The translations under genes and the position numbers were made by a program. The notes under the pieces are model-generated. The model was not told the origin of the DNA, ran no database searches, and worked only from the letters and a program-made list of their open reading frames with translations. From positions 41,478-105,477 of the forward strand of contig NZ_JAAVNE010000016.1 in assembly GCF_012103215.1 (NCBI RefSeq): 64,000 bases of DNA, given 5' to 3'. This document shows positions 52,133-60,339 of the stretch, in pieces (position 1 is the stretch's first letter; each line of letters opens with the position of its first letter). The stretch is from Falsiroseomonas selenitidurans (GTDB taxonomy: Bacteria > Pseudomonadota > Alphaproteobacteria > Acetobacterales > Acetobacteraceae).

Positions 52133-52818
52133 CGCCCGACCTGCTGGCGCGGCTTGCCGCCGCGCGCGCCGCCAAGCGACCCGTCGCCCTGCTGACCCGC
52201 CTGCCGGATGGCACGCAGCTGCTGTTCCCGGATGATCCGGTGGCGGAGGAACTGACCGCCGCGGCGCATGTGGCCCTGCGGGCGGACGCCGCGCGCCAGG
52301 TGACGATCGACGGCGAGGCCTGGTTCATCCACCCGCACAACCCGCCGCTGCGGCTCATCGTGGTCGGGGCCGTGCACATCGCGCAGGCGCTGGTGCCGAT
52401 GGCCGCCCGGCTGGGCTACGCCGTGACCGTGGTCGATCCGCGCCGCGCCTTCGCCACCGAGGAAAGGCTGGGCGAGGTCGCCCTCTCCGCCGAATGGCCG
52501 GACGAGGCGATGGCGGCGCTGGCGCCCGACAGCCGCACGGCCGTGGTCACCCTGACGCATGACCCGAAGCTGGACGACCCGGCGCTGGAGGTTGCGCTGC
52601 GCAGCCCGGCCTTCTACATCGGCTGCCTCGGCAGTCGAAGGACACATGCCAAGCGCCTGGAAAGACTTCGGGAAGCGGGGCTGAACGAGGCGCAACTCGC
52701 GAAGATCCACGCCCCGGTCGGCCTCGACATCGGCGCGGTGACGGCGCCCGAGATCGCCGTCTCCATCCTTGCCCAGATCGTTGCCAGCCGGCGCGGCCCG
52801 AAATCGGAGAAGACATGA
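52129..52818 (+). CDS. XdhC C-terminal (Rossmann) domain protein
   Basis: A 229-residue protein. The NAD(P)-type fold begins at LRLIVVGAVHIAQALVPMAARLGYAVTVVDPR, and the C-terminal GCLGSRRTHAKRLERLREAGL and IGAVTAPEIAVSILAQIVASRRG are standard for XdhC. Works with the short upstream partner. Overlaps both neighbours by four bases. Confidence 0.9.
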   Translation: MTPDLLARLAAARAAKRPVALLTRLPDGTQLLFPDDPVAEELTAAAHVALRADAARQVTIDGEAWFIHPHNPPLRLIVVGAVHIAQALVPMAARLGYAVTVVDPRRAFATEERLGEVALSAEWPDEAMAALAPDSRTAVVTLTHDPKLDDPALEVALRSPAFYIGCLGSRRTHAKRLERLREAGLNEAQLAKIHAPVGLDIGAVTAPEIAVSILAQIVASRRGPKSEKT

Positions 52819-54482
52819 ATTTCGGCCCCACCCCGCTGGAGGAGGCGCGCGGCGCCATCCTCGCCCACACCGTGCGCCTGACCGGCAAGGTGCTGAAGAA
52901 GGGCACGGTGCTGGACGAGGCCGCCATCGCGGCGCTGCGCGATGCCGGGCGGCGGGAGGTGGTCGCCGTCCGCCTCGAATCCGGCGACGTGCCGGAGGAT
53001 GAGGCGGCGGACCGCATCGCCGATGCGCTGATGGCGCCGCTGGTCGCCCGCTCCCGCGCCGCGACGGGCAGGGTGAACCTGTTCGCCGAAAGTGCCGGGC
53101 TGTTCTCGCTGGATGCCGCGCTGATCGAGCGGCTGAACGCGGTGGATGAGAGCGTCACCATCGCCACCCTGCCGAACCACAGCGTGGTCTCGGCCAAGGA
53201 GATGCTGGCCACCATCAAGATCATCCCCTTCGCCGTGCCCGGCCGGGTGCTGGCGGTGGTGGAGGCGATCGCCCGCAGCCGCCGCAGCGGCGCCCCGGGC
53301 CTGCCGGCGCTGGCGGTGCAGCCCTTCCGGGCACTCAGCGTCGGGCTGGTGCTGACCGAACTGCCGGGTATCAAGGAAAGCGTCATGGAAGGCGCGGTGG
53401 AGGCGACGGATTCCCGCATCCGTGCCCTGCTCGGCACCATGCTCCCGGTGGAGCGCGCGCGGCATGAGGAAGCGCCGGTGGCCGAGGCGCTGGGGCGGCT
53501 GAAGCGCGCCGGCGCCGACCTGCTGCTGATTGCCGGCGCTTCGGCGGTGGTGGACCGGCGCGATGTCGGCCCCGCGGCGATCGTGCGCGCCGGCGGCGTG
53601 ATCGAGCATTTCGGCATGCCGGTGGACCCGGGCAACCTGATCTGCCTGGGCAGGGTGGGCGATGTGCCGGCCCTGGTGCTGCCCGGCTGCGCCCGCAGCC
53701 CGAAGCTCAACGGCTTCGACTGGGTGCTGGCGCGCCTGTTCGCCGGCCAGAAGGTGACGGCGCGCGACATCATGGGCATGGGCGTCGGCGGCCTGCTGAA
53801 GGAGATCGAGACGCGGCCGCTGCCGCGGGCGGAGGCGCCGCGCAACCCGGTTGTCACCGGCCCGCCGCGCCGCGCGCGGACCGTCTGCGCCCTGGTGCTG
53901 GCCGCCGGCCGGTCGCGCCGCATGGCGCCGCTGAACAAGTTGCTGCTGCCCGACAACAAGGGCGTGCCGATGATCCTCCGTGTGGTGGACAACGTCCTGG
54001 CCTCGCACGCCTCCCCGGTCATCGTCGTCACGGGGCATGAGCGGGAGCGGGTGGAGGAGGCGCTGGCCGGCCGGCCGGTGCTCTTCGCCTTCGCGCCGAA
54101 CTACGCCGATGGCCTGTCCGCCTCGCTCAAGGCCGGGCTGGCGGCGGTGCCGCCGGAGGCGGAAGGCATCATGGTCTGCCTGGGCGACATGCCGCTGGTC
54201 TCCGGCGTCATGCTGGACCGCCTGCTTTCTGCCTTCGATCCGGAGGAGGGTCGCGCCATCGTGCAACCCACCTTCCGCGGCAAGCAGGGCAACCCCATGC
54301 TCTGGGCGCGGGAATTCCTGCCGCAGATGCTGGCCATCACCGGCGATATCGGCGCGCGCCACCTGGCGGCCCGCCATGCCGACCGGCTGGTGGAGGTGGA
54401 AATGGCCAGCGATGCCGTGCTGCGCGACTTCGACACGACGGAAAGCCTGAAGGGCCTGCCCGAATACGCGGCCAAGCGATGA
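52815..54482 (+). CDS. Molybdopterin-binding/MobA-like nucleotidyltransferase fusion
   Basis: A 555-residue two-domain protein. The N-terminal half is a MoaB/MogA-type molybdopterin-binding domain (GADLLLIAGASAVVDRRDVGPAAIV, near 230-260). From about residue 357 a MocA/MobA-like transferase begins: CALVLAAGRSRRMAPLNKLLL (NTP loop), VIVVTGHERERVEEAL and VCLGDMPLVSG. Such fusions are thought to turn molybdopterin into its cytosine dinucleotide form for xanthine oxidase-family enzymes. Overlaps both neighbours by four bases. Confidence 0.9.
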   Translation: MNFGPTPLEEARGAILAHTVRLTGKVLKKGTVLDEAAIAALRDAGRREVVAVRLESGDVPEDEAADRIADALMAPLVARSRAATGRVNLFAESAGLFSLDAALIERLNAVDESVTIATLPNHSVVSAKEMLATIKIIPFAVPGRVLAVVEAIARSRRSGAPGLPALAVQPFRALSVGLVLTELPGIKESVMEGAVEATDSRIRALLGTMLPVERARHEEAPVAEALGRLKRAGADLLLIAGASAVVDRRDVGPAAIVRAGGVIEHFGMPVDPGNLICLGRVGDVPALVLPGCARSPKLNGFDWVLARLFAGQKVTARDIMGMGVGGLLKEIETRPLPRAEAPRNPVVTGPPRRARTVCALVLAAGRSRRMAPLNKLLLPDNKGVPMILRVVDNVLASHASPVIVVTGHERERVEEALAGRPVLFAFAPNYADGLSASLKAGLAAVPPEAEGIMVCLGDMPLVSGVMLDRLLSAFDPEEGRAIVQPTFRGKQGNPMLWAREFLPQMLAITGDIGARHLAARHADRLVEVEMASDAVLRDFDTTESLKGLPEYAAKR

Positions 54483-55441
54483 GCCCCGGGGCGCCCGCCG
54501 CACTGGCGGTGCGCCTGGCCGGGCTGGCCGCGATGCTGGACGCGGCGGCCCTGGTGCCCGGGCTTCGGGTGCTGGATTACGGCAGCCGGGATGGCTGGTC
54601 TGGCACCTTGCTGGAAGCGTCCGGCTGCCAGGCCTGCTTTGCCGCGCCGCCGGGCAGCGCGGCCCCGCCGGGCCATCTGCTGCATGACGGCATCCGGCTG
54701 GACCTGCCTGCCGCCAGTCAGGACCGGGTGCTGTGCCACCGGGCGCTGTTCGCCGCCGACGATCCGGGCGGGCTGCTGGCCGATTTCGCCCGCATCCTCA
54801 CCCCCGGCGGCCGGGCGGTGCTGCTGGAGGAGGCTGGCGGGCCGGAGATCGCCGCGGATCGCCTGCGCCTTGCCGCGGAGGAATGCGGCTTCGTGCGGCT
54901 GGACCGGGCGCTGTTCGGCCAGCAGGCCCTGCTGTTGCCCCCGGCCGCCTTCACCGCCCTGCTGGCCGAGGGCCCTGCCGAGGCGGCGGAGATCGCAGCA
55001 TTGCGGGCGCTGGCCCGCCCGGCGCTGGAGGGTGTGCGGCTGTTCGTGCTGCACCGCGCCGCCGGGCCGGCGCAGGACAGCCTGCAGCGGGAGGGCCTGG
55101 CCGCCGGCATCGCGCTGCTGCGGGCGCGGCGTGTCGAACAGGGCTTCCGGCTGGTGCTGCGCATCACCAACACCGGCGATGCCACCTGGCTGCCCTCCGG
55201 CGGGCAGCGCGGCGCGGTCAATCTCGGCCTCCTGCTCCTGCAGGCGGATGGCAGCCTGGCGGACCAGAACTGGCGCCGCCACCGCTTCCTGAAGGCGCCG
55301 CTGGCCCCGGGGGAGGCGGTGGAGACCGGCCTGCTGGTGCCGCTGCCGGCAGGCGCGCAGCTTTCGCTGGACCTGGTGGCGGAGCATGTGCGCTGGTTCA
55401 GCGAGCCCGGCACCGGCCAGCGCGTCGCCCTGCCCGACTGA
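54479..55441 (+). CDS. Degenerate methyltransferase with C-terminal Ig-like domain
   Basis: A 320-residue protein. Residues 1-150 look like a class I methyltransferase (VLDYGSRDGWSG at the SAM site, then ADFARILTPGGRAVLLEE) but the Gly-rich loop is not canonical. The C-terminal part (about 205-320) is a beta domain with LRITNTGDATWLPSGG and LVAEHVRWFSEPGT, as found at the ends of bacterial methyl- and glycosyltransferases. No homologue of known function is clear. Last gene of the cassette by ATGA overlap. Confidence 0.72.
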   Translation: MSPGAPAALAVRLAGLAAMLDAAALVPGLRVLDYGSRDGWSGTLLEASGCQACFAAPPGSAAPPGHLLHDGIRLDLPAASQDRVLCHRALFAADDPGGLLADFARILTPGGRAVLLEEAGGPEIAADRLRLAAEECGFVRLDRALFGQQALLLPPAAFTALLAEGPAEAAEIAALRALARPALEGVRLFVLHRAAGPAQDSLQREGLAAGIALLRARRVEQGFRLVLRITNTGDATWLPSGGQRGAVNLGLLLLQADGSLADQNWRRHRFLKAPLAPGEAVETGLLVPLPAGAQLSLDLVAEHVRWFSEPGTGQRVALPD

Positions 55442-55446
55442 CAGCC

Positions 55447-55475
55447 GGCGCACGACGGTGAAACCGTCATGCGCC
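55447..55475. terminator. Strong hairpin ending the cox-type cassette
   Basis: ggcgcacgacggt-gaa-accgtcatgcgcc makes a 13-bp stem with one mismatch, five bases after the last stop codon of the plus-strand cassette. No T-run follows, but the position suits a terminator. Confidence 0.5.
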
Positions 55476-55558
55476 GCAAGCGCCGGGCGGGCCGCAGGTC
55501 GGAACCTGGTGCGCCACGCAGGGTCCCGGCCGGTCCGACGGTTGTGGCCGCCGGGCCT

Positions 55559-56362
55559 TCAGGCGCCGCGCGCGAAGGCCACCAGATCCGTGGCCAGCCG
55601 CACCGGGTCGCTGACGATCAGCCCATGCGGCGCGCCGGCGTATTCCTGCAGCCTGGCGCCCGGGATCAGTGCCGCGCTGCGCCGCCCGGTGAGGTCGATG
55701 GGGCAGGTCTCGTCGGCGCTGCCCTGGATCACCAGCACCGGCAGGCGCAGCGCCGCCAGCTCGGCCCGGAAATCCGTGCCGGCCAGCGCCCGGTGGAAGG
55801 CCAGCAGCCCGGGCAGGCTGGCCTGAAGCGCCAGGCCGCGGATCCAGTCGAGCATGGCCTCGGACGGCTTCGGCCCGCCGAAGGGTCGCGCATTCGCCGC
55901 CAGCCAGGCCGGGAAATCCGCCCGCAATTCGGCCCGCAGCGCGTCCAGCGCCGCGGCCGGAATGCCGTCCGGGTTGTCCGGCGCCTGTTGCAGCAGCGGC
56001 GTGGTCGGGCCGATCAGGGCCAGCCGCGCCACCCGCGCCGCGCCGTGCCGCGTCAGGCAGCGCACCGCCTCCCCCGCCGCGCCGGACATGGCCACCAGCG
56101 TCACCTCCCGCAGGTCCAGCGCCGCCATCACCTCGGCCAGATCATCGGCCAGCCGGTCGTAGTCGTAGCCGCCGGGCGGGTGGTCGGAGCGTCCATGGCC
56201 GCGCCGGTCATAGGCCACGGCGCGCAGCCCGGCCTCCGCCATGGCCAGCATCGGCTGCCCCCAGCTGTCGCTGGGCAGGGACCAGCTGGCCAGGAACAGC
56301 ACCGGCGGGCCCGCGCCAAGCGCGCGGTGGAACAGCCGGACATCGTCGCTGGTGCGGATCAT
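55559..56362 (-). CDS. Alpha/beta hydrolase
   Basis: A 267-residue hydrolase of the chloroperoxidase/epoxide hydrolase-like group. Nucleophile Ser93 lies in A-M-S-G-A (an A-x-S-x-A variant of the elbow), with YDRRGHGRSD, an acid Asp in VIQGSADETCP and the His in GAPHGLI. Substrate unknown. Its start overlaps the upstream membrane-protein gene by four bases. Confidence 0.87.
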   Translation of the reverse strand: MIRTSDDVRLFHRALGAGPPVLFLASWSLPSDSWGQPMLAMAEAGLRAVAYDRRGHGRSDHPPGGYDYDRLADDLAEVMAALDLREVTLVAMSGAAGEAVRCLTRHGAARVARLALIGPTTPLLQQAPDNPDGIPAAALDALRAELRADFPAWLAANARPFGGPKPSEAMLDWIRGLALQASLPGLLAFHRALAGTDFRAELAALRLPVLVIQGSADETCPIDLTGRRSAALIPGARLQEYAGAPHGLIVSDPVRLATDLVAFARGA

Positions 56363-56766
56363 GCGAAGGACTCCGCCCGCCGCAGCCCGAGCCATTGCAG
56401 CGCCGCGAAGCCGCCGCCCAGCGCCGCCTGAGCCAGGATCGCGGCGTTGCCGAGCGGCGTCGGCGCCGGGCCGAAGGCGCCGGCCGCCAGCAGCAGGCTG
56501 TCCAGCACCCAGATCGCGTTCAGCACCACCACGGCCAGCACGAAGCGCCGCGACGGCATGGGCTGAAGCCCGAGCCAGGCGATGCCGGCCGCCCAGGGCA
56601 GCAGCCCCAGCCCGACGCCGCGCAGCAGCGCCTCCGGCAGGCCGAACGGCGCGGCCAGCGCGCCAGCCGTCGCCACCAGCGCCAGGCCGGAGACGGCGCA
56701 GCCCGCGGCATCGGCCAGCAGGGCCATGTGCAGCAGGCTGGGGTTTGGCAGGGTGTTCGGGGGCAT
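56359..56766 (-). CDS. Small four-helix membrane protein
   Basis: A 135-residue hydrophobic protein with about four membrane helices and no charged catalytic motif. Not recognised beyond a general resemblance to DoxX/SdpI-like small membrane proteins. Strong ribosome site (aaggagg) before the ATG. It is the first gene of a pair with the hydrolase and is divergent from the XRE regulator, so the pair is probably that regulator's target. Confidence 0.72.
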   Translation of the reverse strand: MPPNTLPNPSLLHMALLADAAGCAVSGLALVATAGALAAPFGLPEALLRGVGLGLLPWAAGIAWLGLQPMPSRRFVLAVVVLNAIWVLDSLLLAAGAFGPAPTPLGNAAILAQAALGGGFAALQWLGLRRAESFA

Positions 56767-56879
56767 CGGGGCTGTCCTCCTTCGGTTGCCGATGCCCCAC
56801 CCAACACCCGCGCCCGGCCGCCGCGCGATAACCTCGCAGGTCATGGGAAGCCGGCGATGCGGGCGGTAGCATCCGCGCC

Positions 56880-57674
56880 ATGCCCCACCCCGCCCCCCCG
56901 ATCGGTGCCCTGCTGCGCGACTGGCGCCAGCGCCGCCGCCGCAGCCAGCTGGACCTCGCCCTGGATGCGGCGGTGTCGACCCGGCATCTCAGCTATGTCG
57001 AAAGCGGCCGCGCCAGGCCGAGCCGGGAGATGGTGCTGCGCCTGGCGGAACAGCTGGAGGTGCCGCTGCGCGCCCGGAACGCGCTGCTGCTGGCCGCCGG
57101 CTATGCCCCCGCCTACCCGGATGCCGCGCTGGAGGACCCGGCCATGGCAGGCGCGCGACAGGCCCTGGCGATGATCCTGGCGGCGCAGGCGCCCAACCCG
57201 GCGCTGGCGGTGGACCGCCACTGGCATCTGGTCGCCGCCAATGCCGTGCTGCCGAAGCTGCTGGCCGGGTTGGCGGAGCCGGCCCTGCTGGCGCCGCCGG
57301 TGAACGTCCTGCGGCTCAGCCTGCATCCGGGCGGGCTGGCGCCGCGCATCGGCAACCTGCCGGAATGGCGCGCCCACATCCTGGAGCGCCTGCGTCGGCA
57401 ATTGGAGGCGAGCGGCGACCCGGTGCTGGAGGCGCTGCGGGCGGAACTGCTGGCCCTGCCCGCCCCGCCCCTGGCGGCGCCGAGCCAACCCAGCCTCGCC
57501 CCCGGCGGCGTGGTGGTGCCACTGCTGCTGGAAAGTCCAGCGGGGCGCCTCACCCTGCTGGGCACCACCACGGTGTTCGGCACGGCGATGGAGGTGACGC
57601 TGTCCGAACTCGCGATCGAATCCTTCTACCCGGCGGATCCGGTCACGGCGTCACGGCTCGCGGCGCTCGGTTGA
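56880..57674 (+). CDS. XRE-family regulator with MmyB-like ligand domain
   Basis: A 264-residue DNA-binding protein. The helix-turn-helix (about 9-63) contains RRRSQLDLALDAAVSTRHLSYVESGRARPSREMVLRLAEQL, the standard N-terminus of MmyB-like regulators; the C-terminal part (about 100-255; NPALAVDRHWHLVAANAVLPKLL) is their ligand-binding domain, shown in one relative to bind fatty acid. Divergent from the membrane protein/hydrolase pair, with 113 bp between starts. Confidence 0.9.
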   Translation: MPHPAPPIGALLRDWRQRRRRSQLDLALDAAVSTRHLSYVESGRARPSREMVLRLAEQLEVPLRARNALLLAAGYAPAYPDAALEDPAMAGARQALAMILAAQAPNPALAVDRHWHLVAANAVLPKLLAGLAEPALLAPPVNVLRLSLHPGGLAPRIGNLPEWRAHILERLRRQLEASGDPVLEALRAELLALPAPPLAAPSQPSLAPGGVVVPLLLESPAGRLTLLGTTTVFGTAMEVTLSELAIESFYPADPVTASRLAALG

Positions 57675-57911
57675 ATCGATGACATCCGCCTCCGGCCGGT
57701 CGTCGGCGGCCACCTGCTCGGTGTGCCAAGCACCCTCGGCATCCTGGTATTCGATGGTCGCCGATTCGCCCGGCTGGCGCAGTTCCGCCACGACCCGCTG
57801 CGCCGCGGCCAGCGCCGCGTCATGGGTCGGGTAGCGCTCGGAGAACACGTCGCCGAGCCGATAGGCCCAGCCGCCATCATGCTGCACCACCCGGTAGTGG
57901 ACCCGCGCCAT
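57651..57911 (-). CDS. DUF2188 protein
   Basis: An 86-residue acidic protein with the DUF2188 pattern HYRVVQHDGGWAYRLGDVFSERYPTHDAALAAAQ and IEYQDAEGAWHTE. Function unknown. The 3' ends of this gene and the regulator gene overlap by 24 bp on opposite strands. Confidence 0.82.
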   Translation of the reverse strand: MARVHYRVVQHDGGWAYRLGDVFSERYPTHDAALAAAQRVVAELRQPGESATIEYQDAEGAWHTEQVAADDRPEADVIDSTERREP

Positions 57912-58079
57912 CGCCGCCTCCTGCCCCATGCGGCAAGCAGACGCGGCGGCGCGGGCCCGGGTTCCCCTCAGGGAGCGTGAATGAACCGAGGGTGTGCCTT
58001 GATGCCCGTTGATATCGTGGAGCCTTCTCCTGCGACATCGGCAGCGACAACGGCGCTTTCGGGCATCAATCCCCCCCTT

Positions 58080-59348
58080 TCAGGCCATCGCCGCCTGCAC
58101 CCAGCGCGCGGTGGCCAGCACCGCCGGGTCCTCGGCGATGCGCCCGGCCAGTTGCACGCCGAGCGGCAGGCCCTTCGGCCCGGTGCCGACCGGCACCGTC
58201 ACATTCGGCCCGTACAGCAGCGTCCAGAGCAGGTTGAAGGTGGCATCGCCGGTATAGGCCAGCCCCTCCGGCGCCTCGCCGGGGGCGGATGGCGTCAGCA
58301 CCGCGTCGAAGCCGGCGGTCCATTCGGCAAAGGCGGCGCGGGCGGCGACGGCGGCGCGGCGCGCCTCGCCCAGCTTGGCCGGCGGGAAGCCGCTGGCCCA
58401 GTCCATCCGGTCCAGCAGCACGGCGGACATCTGGTGCCGCGCCTCCGCATATTCCCAGGCCAGGCCCTGGCGGGTTTCCATGTTCATCATGAAGGGGTGC
58501 AGTTCCGCCGCCAGGCGCAGCGCCTCGGGCAGCGGGGACTCCACCACCTCGGCCCCGGCGGCGCGGGCGGCCGCCGCGGCGCGCTCCAGCAGTGCCACCG
58601 TCTCCGGCGCTGCCGCTTCCGGCGCGTGGCCCAGGCTCAGCAGCAGGCGCGGCGGGGCGGCGCGCTTCGCCTCCGGGTCGCCATGGTCGCGGCCGGTCAG
58701 CCCGGTCATGCCCAGCGCGATATCGGCCACGCTGCGCGCCATGATACCAATCGTATCAAGGCTTTCGGAGCAGACCTTCATGCCGCCCCGATGGATGGTG
58801 CCGTAGGTGGGCTTGAAGCCGACCACGCCGCAATAGGCCGCCGGCCGCACGATGCTGCCGGCGGTCTGCGTGCCGAAGGCCAGCGGCACCATGCAATCCG
58901 CCACCGCGGCGGCGGAACCGGAGGATGAACCACCCGGCGTATGGGCCGCATTGTGCGGATTTGTGGTGGGGCCAGGATGCCGGGTGGCGAATTCCGTGGT
59001 GACGGTCTTGCCCATGATGACGCCGCCGGCGGCGCGCGCCGCGGCCACCGCCGCGGAATCGCCGCGTGGCCGGTGCCCGGCCCAGATCGGGGAGCCATAG
59101 CCGGTCGGCGACTGTGCCGTGTCCAGCACATCCTTCACCCCGAAGGGCAGGCCGTGCAGCGGGCCCGGCCGGGCCGCGGCCGCGGCGCGCCGCGCCTGCT
59201 CCGGGTCCAGATGCACGAAGGCGCGCACCACCGGCTCCCGCGCCGCGGCGCGGGCCAGGCAGGCCTCCATCAGGGTGGCGGGGGTCAGCGTTCCGGCGGC
59301 AATGGCACGGGCGGCTTCGGTGGCGGTCAGACGGGCGGGATCGGTCAT
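58080..59348 (-). CDS. Amidase-signature family amidase (second copy type)
   Basis: A 422-residue amidase with the full triad: Lys72 (GLPFGVKDVLDT), cis-Ser around residue 142 (HTPGGSSSGSAAAVA) and Ser165 (GTQTAGSIVRPAAYCGVVGFKPT). It differs from the amidase at 3.7-5.2 kb in motif wording (GTQTAGS versus GSDTGGS), so the two are not recent duplicates. Start at 59348 gives a normal length. Divergent from the following hypothetical gene. Confidence 0.9.
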   Translation of the reverse strand: MTDPARLTATEAARAIAAGTLTPATLMEACLARAAAREPVVRAFVHLDPEQARRAAAAARPGPLHGLPFGVKDVLDTAQSPTGYGSPIWAGHRPRGDSAAVAAARAAGGVIMGKTVTTEFATRHPGPTTNPHNAAHTPGGSSSGSAAAVADCMVPLAFGTQTAGSIVRPAAYCGVVGFKPTYGTIHRGGMKVCSESLDTIGIMARSVADIALGMTGLTGRDHGDPEAKRAAPPRLLLSLGHAPEAAAPETVALLERAAAAARAAGAEVVESPLPEALRLAAELHPFMMNMETRQGLAWEYAEARHQMSAVLLDRMDWASGFPPAKLGEARRAAVAARAAFAEWTAGFDAVLTPSAPGEAPEGLAYTGDATFNLLWTLLYGPNVTVPVGTGPKGLPLGVQLAGRIAEDPAVLATARWVQAAMA

Positions 59349-59436
59349 GCGGCCATTCCGCCACGATGTGGCGGCTTTGCGAAGCCGGCAGGTGAACCGG
59401 GCTGGCAGCGGCGGCGGGCAGTGCCACATTGGACCG

Positions 59437-59937
59437 ATGTCCGACACCGCGATCCAGCTGGCCGAAGCGCCGGACGGCACCCTGAGCTATGCCGTGCCGC
59501 TGCCCCCCGAATCCCTGCCCGCCGTCACCCCCGCCGCGCTGCTCGCCGCCTGGGATGCGGCCCGTGCCCATGCCCAGGGTGGAAGCTGGGGGCCGGTGCG
59601 CCGCCTGCTGTTCCGCACGGCGGAAGGCGGCGGCACCGTGCTGCTCATCGCCGACCGCGATGCGCGGTCCTGGGCCGAGGCGGTGGACCGCCGCGCCGGC
59701 CTCGCCACCCTGCCGGGCCTCGCGCTCTGCCTGCGGCTGCTGGCGCTGGTCGAGGTGATGGGGCGCAGCGCCTGGATGGCCGGGCTGTTCGTGGTGGCGC
59801 GCGACGGGGTGGAGCTGCACCCGGCCCTGCTGCGCGCGGCCTGCGTGCTGCCGCTCGATTCCGGCGGCAGGTTCGACGCGGAGGCGCTTCGCGCGCTAGT
59901 CTCCCGCACCCTGCCCGGGGCGCGCGTCCCGGCCTGA
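59437..59937 (+). CDS. Hypothetical protein
   Basis: A 166-residue soluble protein of mixed alpha/beta composition (SWGPVRRLLFRTAEGGGTVLLIADRDARSWAEAVDRR, then LCLRLLALVEVM). No signal peptide, no recognised motif. Coding is supported by codon use, an in-frame ATG and the close spacing (15 bp) to the lipoprotein gene that follows. Confidence 0.6.
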   Translation: MSDTAIQLAEAPDGTLSYAVPLPPESLPAVTPAALLAAWDAARAHAQGGSWGPVRRLLFRTAEGGGTVLLIADRDARSWAEAVDRRAGLATLPGLALCLRLLALVEVMGRSAWMAGLFVVARDGVELHPALLRAACVLPLDSGGRFDAEALRALVSRTLPGARVPA

Positions 59938-59952
59938 TCCGGAAGAACCCCG

Positions 59953-60327
59953 ATGCCCCGCTCGCCGCGCCTGAATGCACCCTTGGCCCTTCTGGCCCTG
60001 CTGGCCCTGCCGGCCTGCAGCATTCCCCTGCCCAGCCCGATCGCCGCCCCCGCGCCGGTGCCGGCCGGGGAGCGCGATGGACGCTACGAGGCCTGCCGGG
60101 CGGAGGCCACGCGGGTGGTGCAGTTCCGCGAACGCGGCCAGCAGATGCGCACGGATGAGATGGAGTCGAGCCGTGGTACCCTGACCGTCGCGCCCTTCAG
60201 CCGGCTGGAATCGGACCGCGGCGCGGCGCAGATCGACCGCGACCGGATGATCGCCGAATGCCTGCGCAGCGGCGCCCGCACCGGCGCGGCGGGCAATGCC
60301 ACGCCGGGGGCCAGCGGCAGGCGCTGA
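59953..60327 (+). CDS. Predicted lipoprotein
   Basis: A 124-residue exported protein with lipobox LPAC (Cys22). The mature part contains YEACRAEATRVVQFRERGQQMRTDEMESS and a pattern of charged residues suggesting a helical bundle; two further Cys (in YEAC and IAEC) may form a disulfide. Function unknown. Followed 12 bp later by the MFS gene. Confidence 0.72.
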   Translation: MPRSPRLNAPLALLALLALPACSIPLPSPIAAPAPVPAGERDGRYEACRAEATRVVQFRERGQQMRTDEMESSRGTLTVAPFSRLESDRGAAQIDRDRMIAECLRSGARTGAAGNATPGASGRR

Positions 60328-60339
60328 CCGGCCTCGCCG

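Noticed and set aside
52129..52818. Possible frameshift splitting XdhC
   Set aside because: Both halves have complete domain borders, own start codons and a clean ATGA overlap, so it is a real split gene pair.
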